From Brachynemurus nebulosus (Eukaryota > Arthropoda > Insecta > Neuroptera > Myrmeleontidae), in contig JAPWDM010000003.1 of NCBI GenBank assembly GCA_035578155.1, positions 68,378,142-68,442,141 of the forward strand: a DNA stretch of 64,000 nucleotides. Direction: 5' to 3'. Position numbers and translations under genes: made by a program. Each line of letters opens with the position of its first letter. The first letter of the stretch is position 1. Shown piece by piece: positions 34,849-45,520 of the stretch. Under the pieces are notes generated by a model. It worked only from the letters and a program-made list of their open reading frames with translations, had not been told where the DNA came from and made no database searches.

Positions 34849-37578
34849 AATTTAAAAAATCGCTGTTTTGATATCTACATCGATAACTATTTACAGTATC
34901 TGCACAATTTTTAAAAAATATTCCCTATACACAAACGGTCTCGTTACATTTGTATTATATGTATAGATTACCTATTAATGGCTCTTTATTTAAAATATTA
35001 ATTTTTTTTTAAAATAAATCGCCCCCTGTTCTAGGAAATATATATTTTTTAAATTTTTATAAAATTTTTTATGAAAGTGAGCTTCTTAGACAATTTTATT
35101 TTGTATTAATGTATTTTATTTTGTATTAATGTGAAACATGAACATTTAAATGTTGGCAATTTCTGTATTCTGGCGCTATCTATCTAGCGCGTTAGTTAAC
35201 TACTTTATTTAAAAGTTCGAATAAAATTCCAGTCATTTTAATTTTTAATTGTTCAGGAACTTTAGTACCTTCAGTATCATAAAAGCAAGCAAAATAATAT
35301 TACAATTTATTTATGTAGATATATATATGATGGAAAGTTAAGAAAAGAAAATGTTTTTTTAGAAGTTCGTGTTTAAGGTAAAATCGAAAAAACTTGGAAA
35401 ATTTAATTAGTAATTAATTTTTTTTAAATATTTTTAGGTTTGGTTGTAAATGAATCTACTGTTGATCTTTTAATATGATACTGAACTATTCATTATTTAA
35501 AATGAAAAATTGTGTACTTATTAGATGATGAAAATAAAAAATTAGTAGTTTGAAAAACCGAAACAAATCGACCGACGTCTTGAAAAAGTCTGTCGGGACA
35601 CCGGAGCAACGGAGCTAGAACCGTGACAAATCCGGGAAAACCAAGACGTATGGACACTCTACACGGATTGTGAATGTTATAAACTTTAAGTTTTGATTTT
35701 TAAGCACATTATGAGTGAAATTGAAAATTAACAACGTGTGAAATTTGACATTTTAGTTAAAGTGCATATAAAATATAATACCTACATGTTTTTATAAAAA
35801 TGCAAATATAAATAAATGTTTTCTGTTTTTTTTTTTATTTTAATTGTTATTAATTATTTGGCTTTTTTAATAATTTAGAATTTTTCTGTCAAATGAATAA
35901 ATTCTGAAAATATGAATTTATGACATAATTTCAGTAAAAGTGAAAATGAAATTTTTCACCCACACTTTTGTAGTGTCAATGTACATCACTGGATCCCAAT
36001 TTTCAAATGGATAGATAATTTCAGTAGCGTAGAAACTAATTATTAAAAAATTGCAAACCAAATGTGTTTATATGATAATACGTACTTATAAAATTTATAT
36101 ACGTGTTCTTCCGAAAATCGTAAATACCTAATTAACTTTCTCTCGATGAAGTTGGATTGACAAACATTTACATTAGGGATGTTATGGATATTCGTAACCG
36201 TAACTAAAACTACCGATATCCGAAATAATTAAATATCCGAAACCGAAAGCGTATACGAAAATGAAAGTTTATAAGTCTAGTAAGTACTTAACACATTAAT
36301 ATTTTTTCTATATATCAATATCTAAAAATATTTCAGTCCCTTTTTGACAATCTTGCCAGAACTTAAACACTTTTTTAAATATTTTTATTGTTAAAATCGA
36401 AACGTTATTTTGAAGCCGGTTAAAATTAATATATTTTACATTAAAATGTGTGGTCAATACAATCACTCGCTAGTTAATTATCGCTAGATTTGATGCTAGA
36501 AAATTGAGAAAAAACAGGTCATATAGATTTTTTTTTATTTAGATTTTATTTGTAATGATTGAATTACAAAATTCAAAAGGATGTTAAAAAATGTGTGTAT
36601 TCACTATGAGCTTTTGCCTGTAGTAAATCCAGCTGCTCAAAATCGGTTCCAATATATCAGTTGGTCAGGACGGCATTTGTACATAATTTTAATATTTTCT
36701 TTAAGAAATAGTATTTTTTTTTTAAATACTTGTTTGATTTTTTCAAGGCGAGTACTTTTTACGATGTGTGTTTACCAAATTCTACAAAATAATTTAAAAA
36801 AAAAAAAAACATTGTAACCCTACTATTTTGAAATTTTCAAAAAAATATCATGAAAATTACCTCATATATGCTTTTTCTGAGTTAATTATTGAAAAATATT
36901 CTATTTTCCGAGATTTTTAAGGTAAAACGAGCAGATGTATGGTTTTTGTTAAACAAATTTCAGATCTTTAATACATTTTTTCCTTAAAAAAATAAATATT
37001 TAATATTTTCAAAAATGTATGATACAACTTGTCAAAATTTAAAATTATTTGTTTTGTTGTCAAAAGAAAAAAAAAACTGAATGTGCAAATTTATTTACCA
37101 CTAAAATGATGGGTTTATACATATAATTATAACGTAGTATTGTCATTTGGATAGAAAATTACGTAAAAATATTATTGTTTGAATATGATTTAACGTAATT
37201 TTTATGCGATTGTAGCAAGCTCTTATTAATTTTAGGAAGGTGTAAACATCATCTAAATTCTGATCATATCACATAAAAAACTGCCCCGTGATTTTTTATC
37301 TAAAAAAAAATGGAATAGAGATACATTATAAAAACATTTAACTGACAAAGAAAAAGAATATAGCCGAATCGTTAAATTGGATTAAAAAGAATCATGACAT
37401 GCTACTTAAAAAGCGGATTTTTTCGAATTTAGCTCGTAAAAAATGAGATAGAAAAAAAAAGAATGCGAGTGCGAGTGAAATGGAGAACGACATATTTCCT
37501 AGTTTTTCTCGAAAAGTAAGCAATTTAGAGCAACGGTATAAAAACATTTTTTATGAATTTTACCTTTTACTAGGGCTT
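34849..37578. other. Long AT-rich non-coding stretch
   Basis: No coding region or paired element ends were recognised. ATATCCGAAA-type strings at 36183-36262 hint at a degraded hAT terminus. A GC-richer patch at 35575-35680 has no recognisable content. Confidence 0.45.
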
Positions 37579-37770
37579 GGTGTAAAAAAAAATTTGAAAA
37601 ATTGCTTAATTCTAGCAAAAAACTCATTTTGTTGACAAAAAACGCCCGGAAAACCTACTTCTGGGCATCCGACGTGTCTGGCTAACGAACTCATCCAACG
37701 ATTTGGAAAATCGAATTCGCACACAAAATTTCATAAGCATTAAACGTTTCGTTCGAGAGTTATCGCGCGG

Positions 37771-37848
<78 letters not shown>

Positions 37849-37973
37849 TTTAGTGAATATCATTTTCGTATTCTAGGGACCTCAAAACATATTTCTGATA
37901 TGGTCTCGGGCTTAGGTCGCACCATGACACCTGGCGTAAAAGCTGAATTTCCAGTTTTGGAAATTCGCTAAAA
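37579..37973 (+). repeat. Dispersed repeat family B, copy 3 (5' truncated, with TA tract)
   Basis: Shared strings are GGCATCCGACGTGTCTGGC, TTCGAGAGTTATCGCGCGG, TCTAGGGACCTCAAAACA and the end GGAAATTCGCTAAAA. The (AT)n tract at 37775-37845 starts at the same internal position as in copy 1. Confidence 0.8.
37775..37845. repeat. (AT)n microsatellite inside repeat B
   Basis: About 35 AT units directly after TTATCGCGCGGATAC. Confidence 0.97.
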
Positions 37974-38282
37974 CGAAAATTTTTACTCATTTTCCAATAT
38001 TTGCCTTAAAACTTGAGTTTTCGCACTAGATATTCTGATATGGGAAGATAGGTCGATACAAAATTTCATTTATAATTGCTATAATCATTTTATTTATTTA
38101 ATATTTCTTTTCGAATTTTCAAACATTTGGTTGCTGCATTTCCGAAAATTATCGACACAGTTTAAATGAAATAATTAAAAATGGATAGATATTCTTAGCA
38201 CTGCCTAAAAACAGTCAATTTTCCTGGATCCACGATTGAAAAGTTACAGGATAGGGGAAGGCGAAAGCTAATAACAGAGAAT

Positions 38283-38957
38283 TCTCTCGGCCGGTTTTAC
38301 ATTCATAATCTTCAAGGCTTTTTAACTAAAGTTACTTTTAATTTAAAGTCGACTTTATTTCTAGCTCTGTTTCACAATGATTAGATCTGCTTACTTTTGT
38401 TAAAAGACTTTTAAGTGTTGCATGGATAAAACGAATTATGAATGATCGTAGCCAATCTTAAATTTATAAGAAATAACTATAGAAACGAAAATGTCAACTT
38501 GTTTGAATTTTAAAAAAAATGCATTTCATTCATTTCCCTACTGCCAGTGAGATTGGAATGGAAAACCACCACATTCTTTTTAAAAGAAATTTATACATAT
38601 CATAAGTACAATGGATCATAAAGGAAATCGCTCAGGTAGTTTAACCCAAAAAGAATGTTTGATATTAATTCAGGATGAAAAAATAATAAAAATATTATTG
38701 AAAATAAGCAAACAAATAAAATTTTTATTTTATTTATTTAAGGTACGAATATTTTATAAAAAAAAAATTAGGCTTATAAACAAAATTCAATAATAACAAT
38801 CAACAATGACAAATGCTGACTTTAAGCAGTAAAAGTCGAGATAATTCGTACTTTAGTTTAAAGTCGACTTTTACACTAACGGGGCTTTAAATTTGATTGT
38901 AAAACAGTACCAAAAATAAAATCAGTTTTAAAGTTGGCTTTAGTGTTAAAGTCCGGC
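38283..38957. repeat. Possible TIR element around AAAGTCGACTTTA
   Basis: GGCCGGTTTTACATT on the left faces CGGCCGGACTTTAACA (reverse complement) on the right. The palindrome-like motif TAAAGTCGACTTTA recurs near both ends (38347 and 38860). Similarity between the ends is patchy and no target duplication is visible. Confidence 0.35.
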
Positions 38958-39727
38958 CGTAAATATTTAATTTCTTCACCTTAAACTTTGTTACTAGATT
39001 TTTTCACTACCTGCCCTCTAAGTGATCAATTTTAAAATAGCTTAACTTTACCGAAAATTTTCAAGTTTTATTTGAATATCGAATTATTTTCTACCAAACA
39101 TATGTTATCTCATATTAGCATTTTACTAGCTAGCATTGCTATCGCTTGCCTTAACTAAACATAATTACAAATTTATAGTTTTAGTTTTAAGTGAAATACA
39201 AACATGGCAATAAAGTTTAGCATTAAGCCGGAAATCAAATATGTATATTCTATATGCCACACATATAAGTCCCACTATTACCAAACCATTATAACACATT
39301 ACATACATAAATGTAAAGTTTAAATTCCCTTTTAAAAGCCATCAGTATATAAATTTTCATATATAAACTTTAAATATACGTAAACAACTAATTTTATAAT
39401 AACTTGGATGGTTTTATGGAAAAATTTTTAATACATAAACTACAGCAGTATAGAGTGGGTATATCAACTAACACACTACAGAATATTTCATAATTTCGTT
39501 GTAGGGAAAGAAATAATTCTGTCATGTAAAATCATTATTTTACATTATAATTTCCTTAAACTTTTTCTGTTTTGTTTTTTGTAAATGCAGTTTTTCTACA
39601 TTTTTGTAATAGCTTAGAAAAAATATAAATGAATTACTTAACTCTAGGACGTTTTTTAAACATATTTTAATTTAAAAGGCACCGGCTTGTTCAGATAAAA
39701 ACACCCACCTATAATCTGTAAGTACAG
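38958..39727. other. AT-rich non-coding stretch
   Basis: No feature was recognised here. Confidence 0.5.
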
Positions 39728-40115
39728 CCTAACCTTTTTTATGCGGTTTTTAAAAAGATGGCCATTAAAATGAATAATGCGAATCAAAATCAAGAGACAG
39801 TAAGAAATTTAAACATTTACCTACTATAAAAACATTCTTTGATAAAATTTTTTTTAATAATTTTTAAGCATTTAATCAGTACCATTGCATAAGAACATAA
39901 AATATTGCATCATTTTATTTTTTTACACATGCAAGTATTTTTAAAAATTTTCATAATATTATAACACTGAAATAAAATGTTCCCATGTGTAAATTAGTGT
40001 TTTATCTTGTTTAGAAAAGCAACTTCTAAGGAAATCGTGACGTATTGAGCGTTTTGAGTTATGTATTTTCGATGAAATTTTTTTATGCGGTCCCGATCCA
40101 CCGCACAAAAAAAAG
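39728..40115 (+). repeat. Dispersed repeat D (TTTTTATGCGGT), copy 1
   Basis: It begins CCTTTTTTATGCGGTTTTT and ends TTTTTATGCGGTCCCGATCC. Between them is a shared block, TCTTGTTTAGAAAAGCAA and CTAAGGAAATC, also found at 57108-57445 and, inverted, at 52806-52955. A further ATGCGGTCCCTATCC string follows at 40200. It is non-coding. Confidence 0.7.
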
Positions 40116-40923
40116 TTTTTTTTTACAATATGGACGAACTAAGCTTTTTATATAGCTATATATGATATTTTTTAATATATTTTTTGTGCGATTTTTTTTA
40201 TGCGGTCCCTATCCATCGAGAAAAAAGGATCAGTTGTACCTATATTTCCTACAAACCGTAAACCGGGACAAATTTTCTTGTACTTTTTTTATGAGAATGT
40301 ACCTATTCTTATGCAACCATGGTTACTTTATTACAGGAATCAAATATTTTTGAGTGATTCTGGTTTTTGAAAAAATAACAAAAAACATAATACCTATTTC
40401 TAGTTTATAGTAAATCGGAGTTAAAGGAGACCATAAAAGGGGACGATCACTAGAGGTGGCCAAATTTGAAAGTGAAATATAATTTAGAATTTGTTGCATT
40501 CAAAAAGACATTCAAAAAAGTAATAGTACTTCATAATTTTATGTAGAAATAAAGGTAAAATCTAAAGTTTAACTAAAAAATATAGAAATGTCATGTTTGA
40601 TGTGTTTAAATCTCGAATAACTTGATAACCTTGAAAGTGCTCTGTTCTGTTCTATTTTCCTTCATCCGTTCCTAGTCACCCCACCTTCTTCCCTTTATAC
40701 TTGATATAGCGTCCCTGTTAACCTATGTACTATTTCTACTCATCTCAACTTTCGCTCCCATTAATCTCAACTTAACCCAAACGTCAAGTCCTCGTGATTT
40801 TCTCCTAACAGTTTTCTAAAAATTCGATTAAACCACACTCTATTCATAGGAACAACAAAATAAATTGTTGATGATGAAGATGTCAATTTAACTATCCAAA
40901 AGACTTAATTACTCGACTATAAA
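40116..40923. other. Non-coding stretch
   Basis: A C-rich, strand-asymmetric patch lies at 40640-40810. No feature was recognised. Confidence 0.45.
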
Positions 40924-40927
40924 TTAA

Positions 40928-41784
40928 CCCTATAATCATACGTTGGTCTACGAGAAACGTTAATCATACATCGACGTCGTTTTGACGGATGGACTTTTTA
41001 CGGAGAGTTTTAGAGTTTATTTGCAAAAAACATTTTTTACATAACAATACTACAAAAGCGAACAAAATATTTAAAAAAATTGGATTTGGAAAAATTTCTT
41101 AATGTAAATACTTATTAATTTTTTTAATCTTTTTATCAAAGCATATTTTCATTATAAAAATTAAAAAGTAGATAAATACATCAATTGTAATAATTAATTT
41201 ATGAACTATTATGAGTCAGTGGACATGTGTGACTTTACAGAATGTGAAATTTCTCAGTCATAAATATTCCTATAGATATGTAGTTATTTCCCCATTAGGC
41301 ACATTTGTAAATTTTCTAAAATTTGTTAATAATTTTTCGAATAAGATCTTAAAGAATAATAAATATTAAAATATTTTCCACAAAATAAATTGTTAATCTT
41401 TTATTAAGTCATTCGAAATGCATTCTTTAGTTTTCGATTCAATATATTAAAACTTCAGTATTATGTCGTCTCTATAAGTCGAACAGCTGTAATCATCTTT
41501 CACATTATCATAATCATTGAATAAATTAATTATAACATCCACATCTTTAATAAATTTAAAAAAAAATTATACTTTAATCATACATCGACGTCCTTTTGAC
41601 GGACACTATTTCAATACAAACAAAACGACAATGACTATAAACAAAATAAATATATGTGGTGTGTTATAATATCAAATAAATTAGATAACAGAAATCTCAC
41701 AGCAAACAAGTAACAACAAGTCGTAGTATTGGAGCAGGTAGAGAAGTTCGTACGTCGTTTTGACGTGTACGTATGATTCTAGGA
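40928..41784 (+). mobile_element. piggyBac-like non-autonomous element, copy 2
   Basis: TTAA lies at 40924-40927 and 41785-41788. The left tip is CCCTATAATCATACGT and the right tip, reverse-complemented, TCCTAGAATCATACGT. It is collinear with 19119-20025 throughout, including the subterminal AATCATACATCGACGTC block near 41577. No transposase remains. Confidence 0.87.
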
Positions 41785-41788
41785 TTAA

Positions 41789-43080
41789 AAAAGTTATAAT
41801 CGCCTTTGTGTCTAGTATTTTTTAAACCAAGTTCATAAGTAACTTTCTAATTTTGTTCCAATTCACCTTTACGTCCCGATTTCGTTCGCTTTACGGTACG
41901 TAAACTATTAACAGTGTCACTTTTTAAGTATTTATGTGAACATTGGTGTACTCTGTCAATTTAATTTTTTTTAATTTCTTTTTTTTTCGTAGAATTTTTA
42001 ATCTCTACAAGCACTAGGTAACATAATGCAAGACGTGAATGTATTGTATTATTTTTTGTAAGGTGGCTGTCGTCTCCGACAGCAAGTTTTTCATTATGTT
42101 TTCCCCGGCCGATAAAAAACTGTCGGTACCTGAATTAATGTCTACCATTTAAGATAGTGATGTAAAATTCTTTTCACAACTATTAAAACAAGTACTTGTA
42201 GTTTTTAGCTTCTTTTTTACTAGCTAAAGAACTAGATATTTTATTATTATTTTTTTTTTTTTTTGTAGATAAAATTTTTTTTTAAATTAATTTTATAAAA
42301 ATAAAAATACAAAAATATTTCACAACATCAATAGTGGGTTCGTAATAAATAGAGCTACAAAAATATTTTTTAGAGATTTTCAAAACATATTTTCCGAAGA
42401 ATTTTTAATACCTAATAACTTATTTTTTCTTAAATCCACACCACCATTTTCTTGGCTCTAAAATACCATTATTGAAGAATAACAATAAATTTGATAAAGA
42501 TTGCCGAGTGGATAGAGAGAAATGTGACCCGAGAGGTTCACACTACCAGCTTCCCAGTAGATTATTTAAGCGACAGTTTAGAATAAGTAGTTCTGCTATA
42601 TGCTATTGTTATCATACATACGCATACTTAAAGTATTCTCAGTTCTTTAAATAGCTCATTACGCAGCCACCGTAATATTATGAATGTTATAAAAAATTTT
42701 ACATTTCGCAAATTTTCCTTATTTACTATGTCCCTCGTAGAAATTTGTCACCTAAATTCTTCCAAAATGTTTCCAAAAATTTTTACATTCTTACGTTCTA
42801 TTTTCCCTCGTATTTTATGCACATGTGATATCCAATGCGCATGTGTAAAAATTTGTTACATTTTCAAAATCTTTTTATTATTATAGTTTAAAATAAGCTT
42901 CTTTAATTTTTTCCATCAAAACTCCACTCATTGAGCTAATTATTTCAAAAAATTTCTTAATTGCACTGATTTCATACAATTTTTTTGTACGAAATGTCTA
43001 TTTTGCATTCTCTTCAACTTTGATCAATTTTATCCTTTGTAATTTAAAGTATTTAATTTTCAAATATGATAATTTTGATA
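41789..43080. other. AT-rich non-coding stretch
   Basis: A short imperfect hairpin lies near 42070. No coding region was recognised. Confidence 0.45.
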
Positions 43081-43132
43081 TTTTATTTTTGTGAAATTTT
43101 TGGACCTTATAATCATGGGCCTTTTGATTTTC

Positions 43133-43167
43133 CTGATGATGATGCTAAAATAGCATCGAAACCGGTC
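43133..43167 (+). ncRNA. Hammerhead ribozyme-like motif (CTGATGA...GAAA)
   Basis: The canonical core CTGATGA (43133-43139) is followed by a perfect 7-bp stem II, GATGCTA/TAGCATC (43141-43147 and 43151-43157), with an AAA loop. Then come GAAA (43158-43161), a four-base self-complementary stem III CCGG, and TC at the cleavage position. Stem I pairing between the bases before CTGATGA and the GAATTAA downstream is weak (about three pairs). This arrangement matches minimal type I hammerheads described in Penelope-like elements, which may act as dimers. The PIF-type element begins only 39 bp downstream, so it probably landed in a Penelope remnant. Confidence 0.65.
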
Positions 43168-43205
43168 GAATTAATTTTATAGATTTTATAATTATAAAAA
43201 TCTAA

Positions 43206-44031
43206 AGCACCCCCTAGGCGATCAATATATTGATCAATATGCACTGATCAATACGTATTGAAAGGCTATACTGATCGTTTAGGAGAGCTTCAAACATATT
43301 GATAGCATATTTAAGCATATTGATAGAAATTTATATTGAAGCGTATTGATGGAAGCTATATTGATACTCATATTGACGTTTATAAGGTATATTGATCAAT
43401 ATTTGCATTAGTCTTGTTTTAGATATCGAAGTGTTAACAATAGGTATATGTATTTTACTATACCTACGTGATGGCCCACTCTAGTGAAAAATCAGAGTCC
43501 GAACGTGAGTTTATTTTACTATTAATTTTCCTTTATCGTGATTCGCCGGAACTGTGGAAAGTTAAATCGAAAGATTACTTTAATCAAGCTAAGAAGCGGA
43601 TATGTATGGAAAAGATCGTTGATGCATTAATTTGCATAAAACCAGACTTTACTGTAGACAAACAAAAAAAAGAAAAAATTAATGCTTTGCGTACTAATTT
43701 CGAGAAAGGGCTATTAAAAGTGGGAAGCGATGAGGAGCATCAACTGACGATATCTCCAAACTCAAATCATGGTATTATGAGGAAATACTAAATCTCTGTG
43801 AGACACCTTTACTTTATATTGGAAAAAATAAGTAATAAAAATAAAAATTTGCACAACAGATCACGAACTTTCCAAACACAACCAACAATCATAAAAGCAC
43901 GTCTCACAAAAATGTCTAGTCATCGTATTGATGGAGCTCATATTGAAGCTATATTGAAGCGTATTGATGGAACCTTCAATTCGTATTGATCAATGCATAT
44001 TGATCAATATATTGATCGTCTAGGGGATGCT
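43206..44031 (+). mobile_element. PIF/Harbinger-type element carrying only a MADF gene
   Basis: The termini AGCACCCCCTAGGCGATC and, reverse-complemented, AGCATCCCCTAGACGATC extend into inverted repeats of about 55 bp containing TCAATATATTGATCAATA. They are flanked by TAA at 43203-43205 and 44032-44034. A 3-bp TAA/TTA duplication is the PIF/Harbinger signature. PIF elements of insects are known to encode a MADF-domain protein beside the transposase. Here only the MADF frame remains, in 826 bp. Subterminal CATATTGAT/GTATTGAT repeats line both flanks of the gene. Confidence 0.78.
43471..43835 (+). pseudogene. MADF-domain protein of a PIF-type element, frameshifted
   Basis: From the ATG at 43471 the frame encodes MAHSSEKSESEREF, then a MADF (Myb/SANT-like, Adf-1-type) domain from about residue 13 to 85: LIFLYRDSPELWKVKSKDY, KKRICMEKIVDAL, KPDFTVDKQKKEKINALR, TNFEKGLLKVG. 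The aromatic LW, the V-KSKDY block and the K-x-INALR-x-NF helix are the usual markers. Near 43755 a frameshift moves the expected C-terminal motif WYYEEILNLCETP into another frame that runs to the TAA at 43835. In MADF proteins an equivalent W-Y/F-aromatic motif follows the domain. In PIF elements the MADF protein is thought to bind the element ends and help the transposase. A single indel suggests recent decay. A sequencing error is possible. Confidence 0.72.
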
Positions 44032-44267
44032 TAATATCTATGTATCGACATCTGAATCATAATACAAGAATAAAATATTATGAATGTGTTTAATATCTCT
44101 ATTGGTTTGTTTAACCTTTTATTGCATGAATTATGAAGGAGGTGGAGAAAAAAAATTTTTTTACTGAAAATGTCTTTCACTTCTTTTATTTTTGTAGTCA
44201 AATTAAGAAAAAAAAAATTAAGTCTTATTGTATAGAAATTACTTAACGAAGCCATATATGGCTTCGT

Positions 44268-44414
44268 ATGCATTCTACAATCGACGTGTAACAGGGGAAC
44301 ATATTCAATTTTGTACAGTTAAATTATAAAAATTGTAGTTATATTATTGTAATTTTTATAATTTTACCGTACAAAAATTGGATATGTTCGCCTGTTACAC
44401 GTCGATTGTAGTAT
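44268..44414. repeat. Near-perfect 70-bp-arm hairpin
   Basis: The arms 44268-44340 and 44345-44414 are reverse complements, including CTACAATCGACGTGTAACAG and AAATTATAAAAATTG, with almost no loop. The hairpin lies inside the possible TTAA element. Confidence 0.8.
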
Positions 44415-44650
44415 GAGCACAGTAATTTTTATAGGAATTTTCTCTCCGTGTAGTATTATAATTATAATCGATATATGACTTCGTATGCGTTAAATAAAAA
44501 ATACAATTATTTTTTATGAAAATCTGTATGCAATTTTATTTGCCATTGTAACATAAATAAACTAGACACTTTCCACATTTGGCGAATGAACGGAATTTTG
44601 AGCAGTTTTGACATAATTCTCAATTTAGTTTTAACCATTCGGGAAAATGG

Positions 44651-44890
44651 TCACCTTATCTGATTGCAAAGGGAGGTATTGATGCCTAGCTGGAGCTTTT
44701 CGTGCTTTTTTAATGAGTATAGGTGAGCCGGGCAAGCTAGATAGAGTACTTTTTCGGCTTGTTGCAGTACGTTTTCTGGCCACCGAAGTTGATGGACTGC
44801 CTTGGCTGGTGGGAGTACTGGGGAATCAGAAGCAAAATCATCGTCACTCACGAAGCCATCACCAGGAATAGAATTGACATGCTGGGATGT
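44651..44890 (-). pseudogene. Unrecognised coding-like segment inside the 44115 element
   Basis: The minus strand reads through about 80 codons without a stop and with richer codon use than its surroundings: an acidic GDGFVSDDDFASDSPVLPP segment, then LRWPENVLQQAEKVLYLACP, then LKKHEKLQLGINTSL. It runs to ATAAG-GTGACC, which could be a splice donor, at 44650. Such an acidic N-terminal stretch is common in piggyBac-type transposases, but I cannot confirm the family. The upstream half of the open frame contains the element's own repeat motif and is probably not coding. Confidence 0.3.
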
Positions 44891-45520
44891 ACCATAAAAG
44901 CGATACGAAGCCATATATGCCCAATAATAATTTGGATTAAACGCATACGAAGTCAAATATGGCAACTTCAAAATAAGCCCAAAAAATCGAAGAAAACAAG
45001 AAAACACACACGAATCACAACTATTCCATGTTCTTGAATATATAAAGAATGTGTTTTGAAAATTTTTGATTTTACTGCTTACCGTTTTATTGTTTAGTTT
45101 TCACAAATAAAATTAGCACCAATTAATTGCACTGTAACGGTCGGACACTCTGAACATAACTTCAAATAATTTGACAATCCGCACTTATCAAAGACAACAA
45201 AAATTACGTTCCGTTACTCGAAAGAGTATAAAGTTAGGATTTAACATTAGTTTCAAAGAAAAAAATATTTTAATATGTTGAAAAAAATTAATAAAACTTA
45301 GAATCCATATATAGCTTTGTATGCGATAAGGGGTTAAATTGCACACACACATGTTAAAATAACTTTTGGCTTTATCAACGATCTTTATCTAATTATATTA
45401 TTTTTGTTTTTTTTTTTTTTATTTCAATTGTTTCAATGAATTCCACTGAATTAAAAAGCACTTAATTTTAATTAGAATTTAATAAATGAATATCTACAGT
45501 TTATTACACTCTCATTATTA

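Larger units (their letters stand above)
44115..45333. mobile_element. Possible TTAA element with GAAGCCATATATGG motif
   Basis: TTAA lies at 44111-44114 and 45334-45337. The outer ends are CCTTTTATTGCATGA on the left and, reverse-complemented, CCCCTTATCGCATACAAA on the right, similar over about 13 bp. The palindrome-rich motif GAAGCCATATATGGCTTCG recurs inside at 44252, 44900 and, diverged, at 44475, 44940 and 45305. Boundaries are less certain than for the other TTAA elements. Confidence 0.45.
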
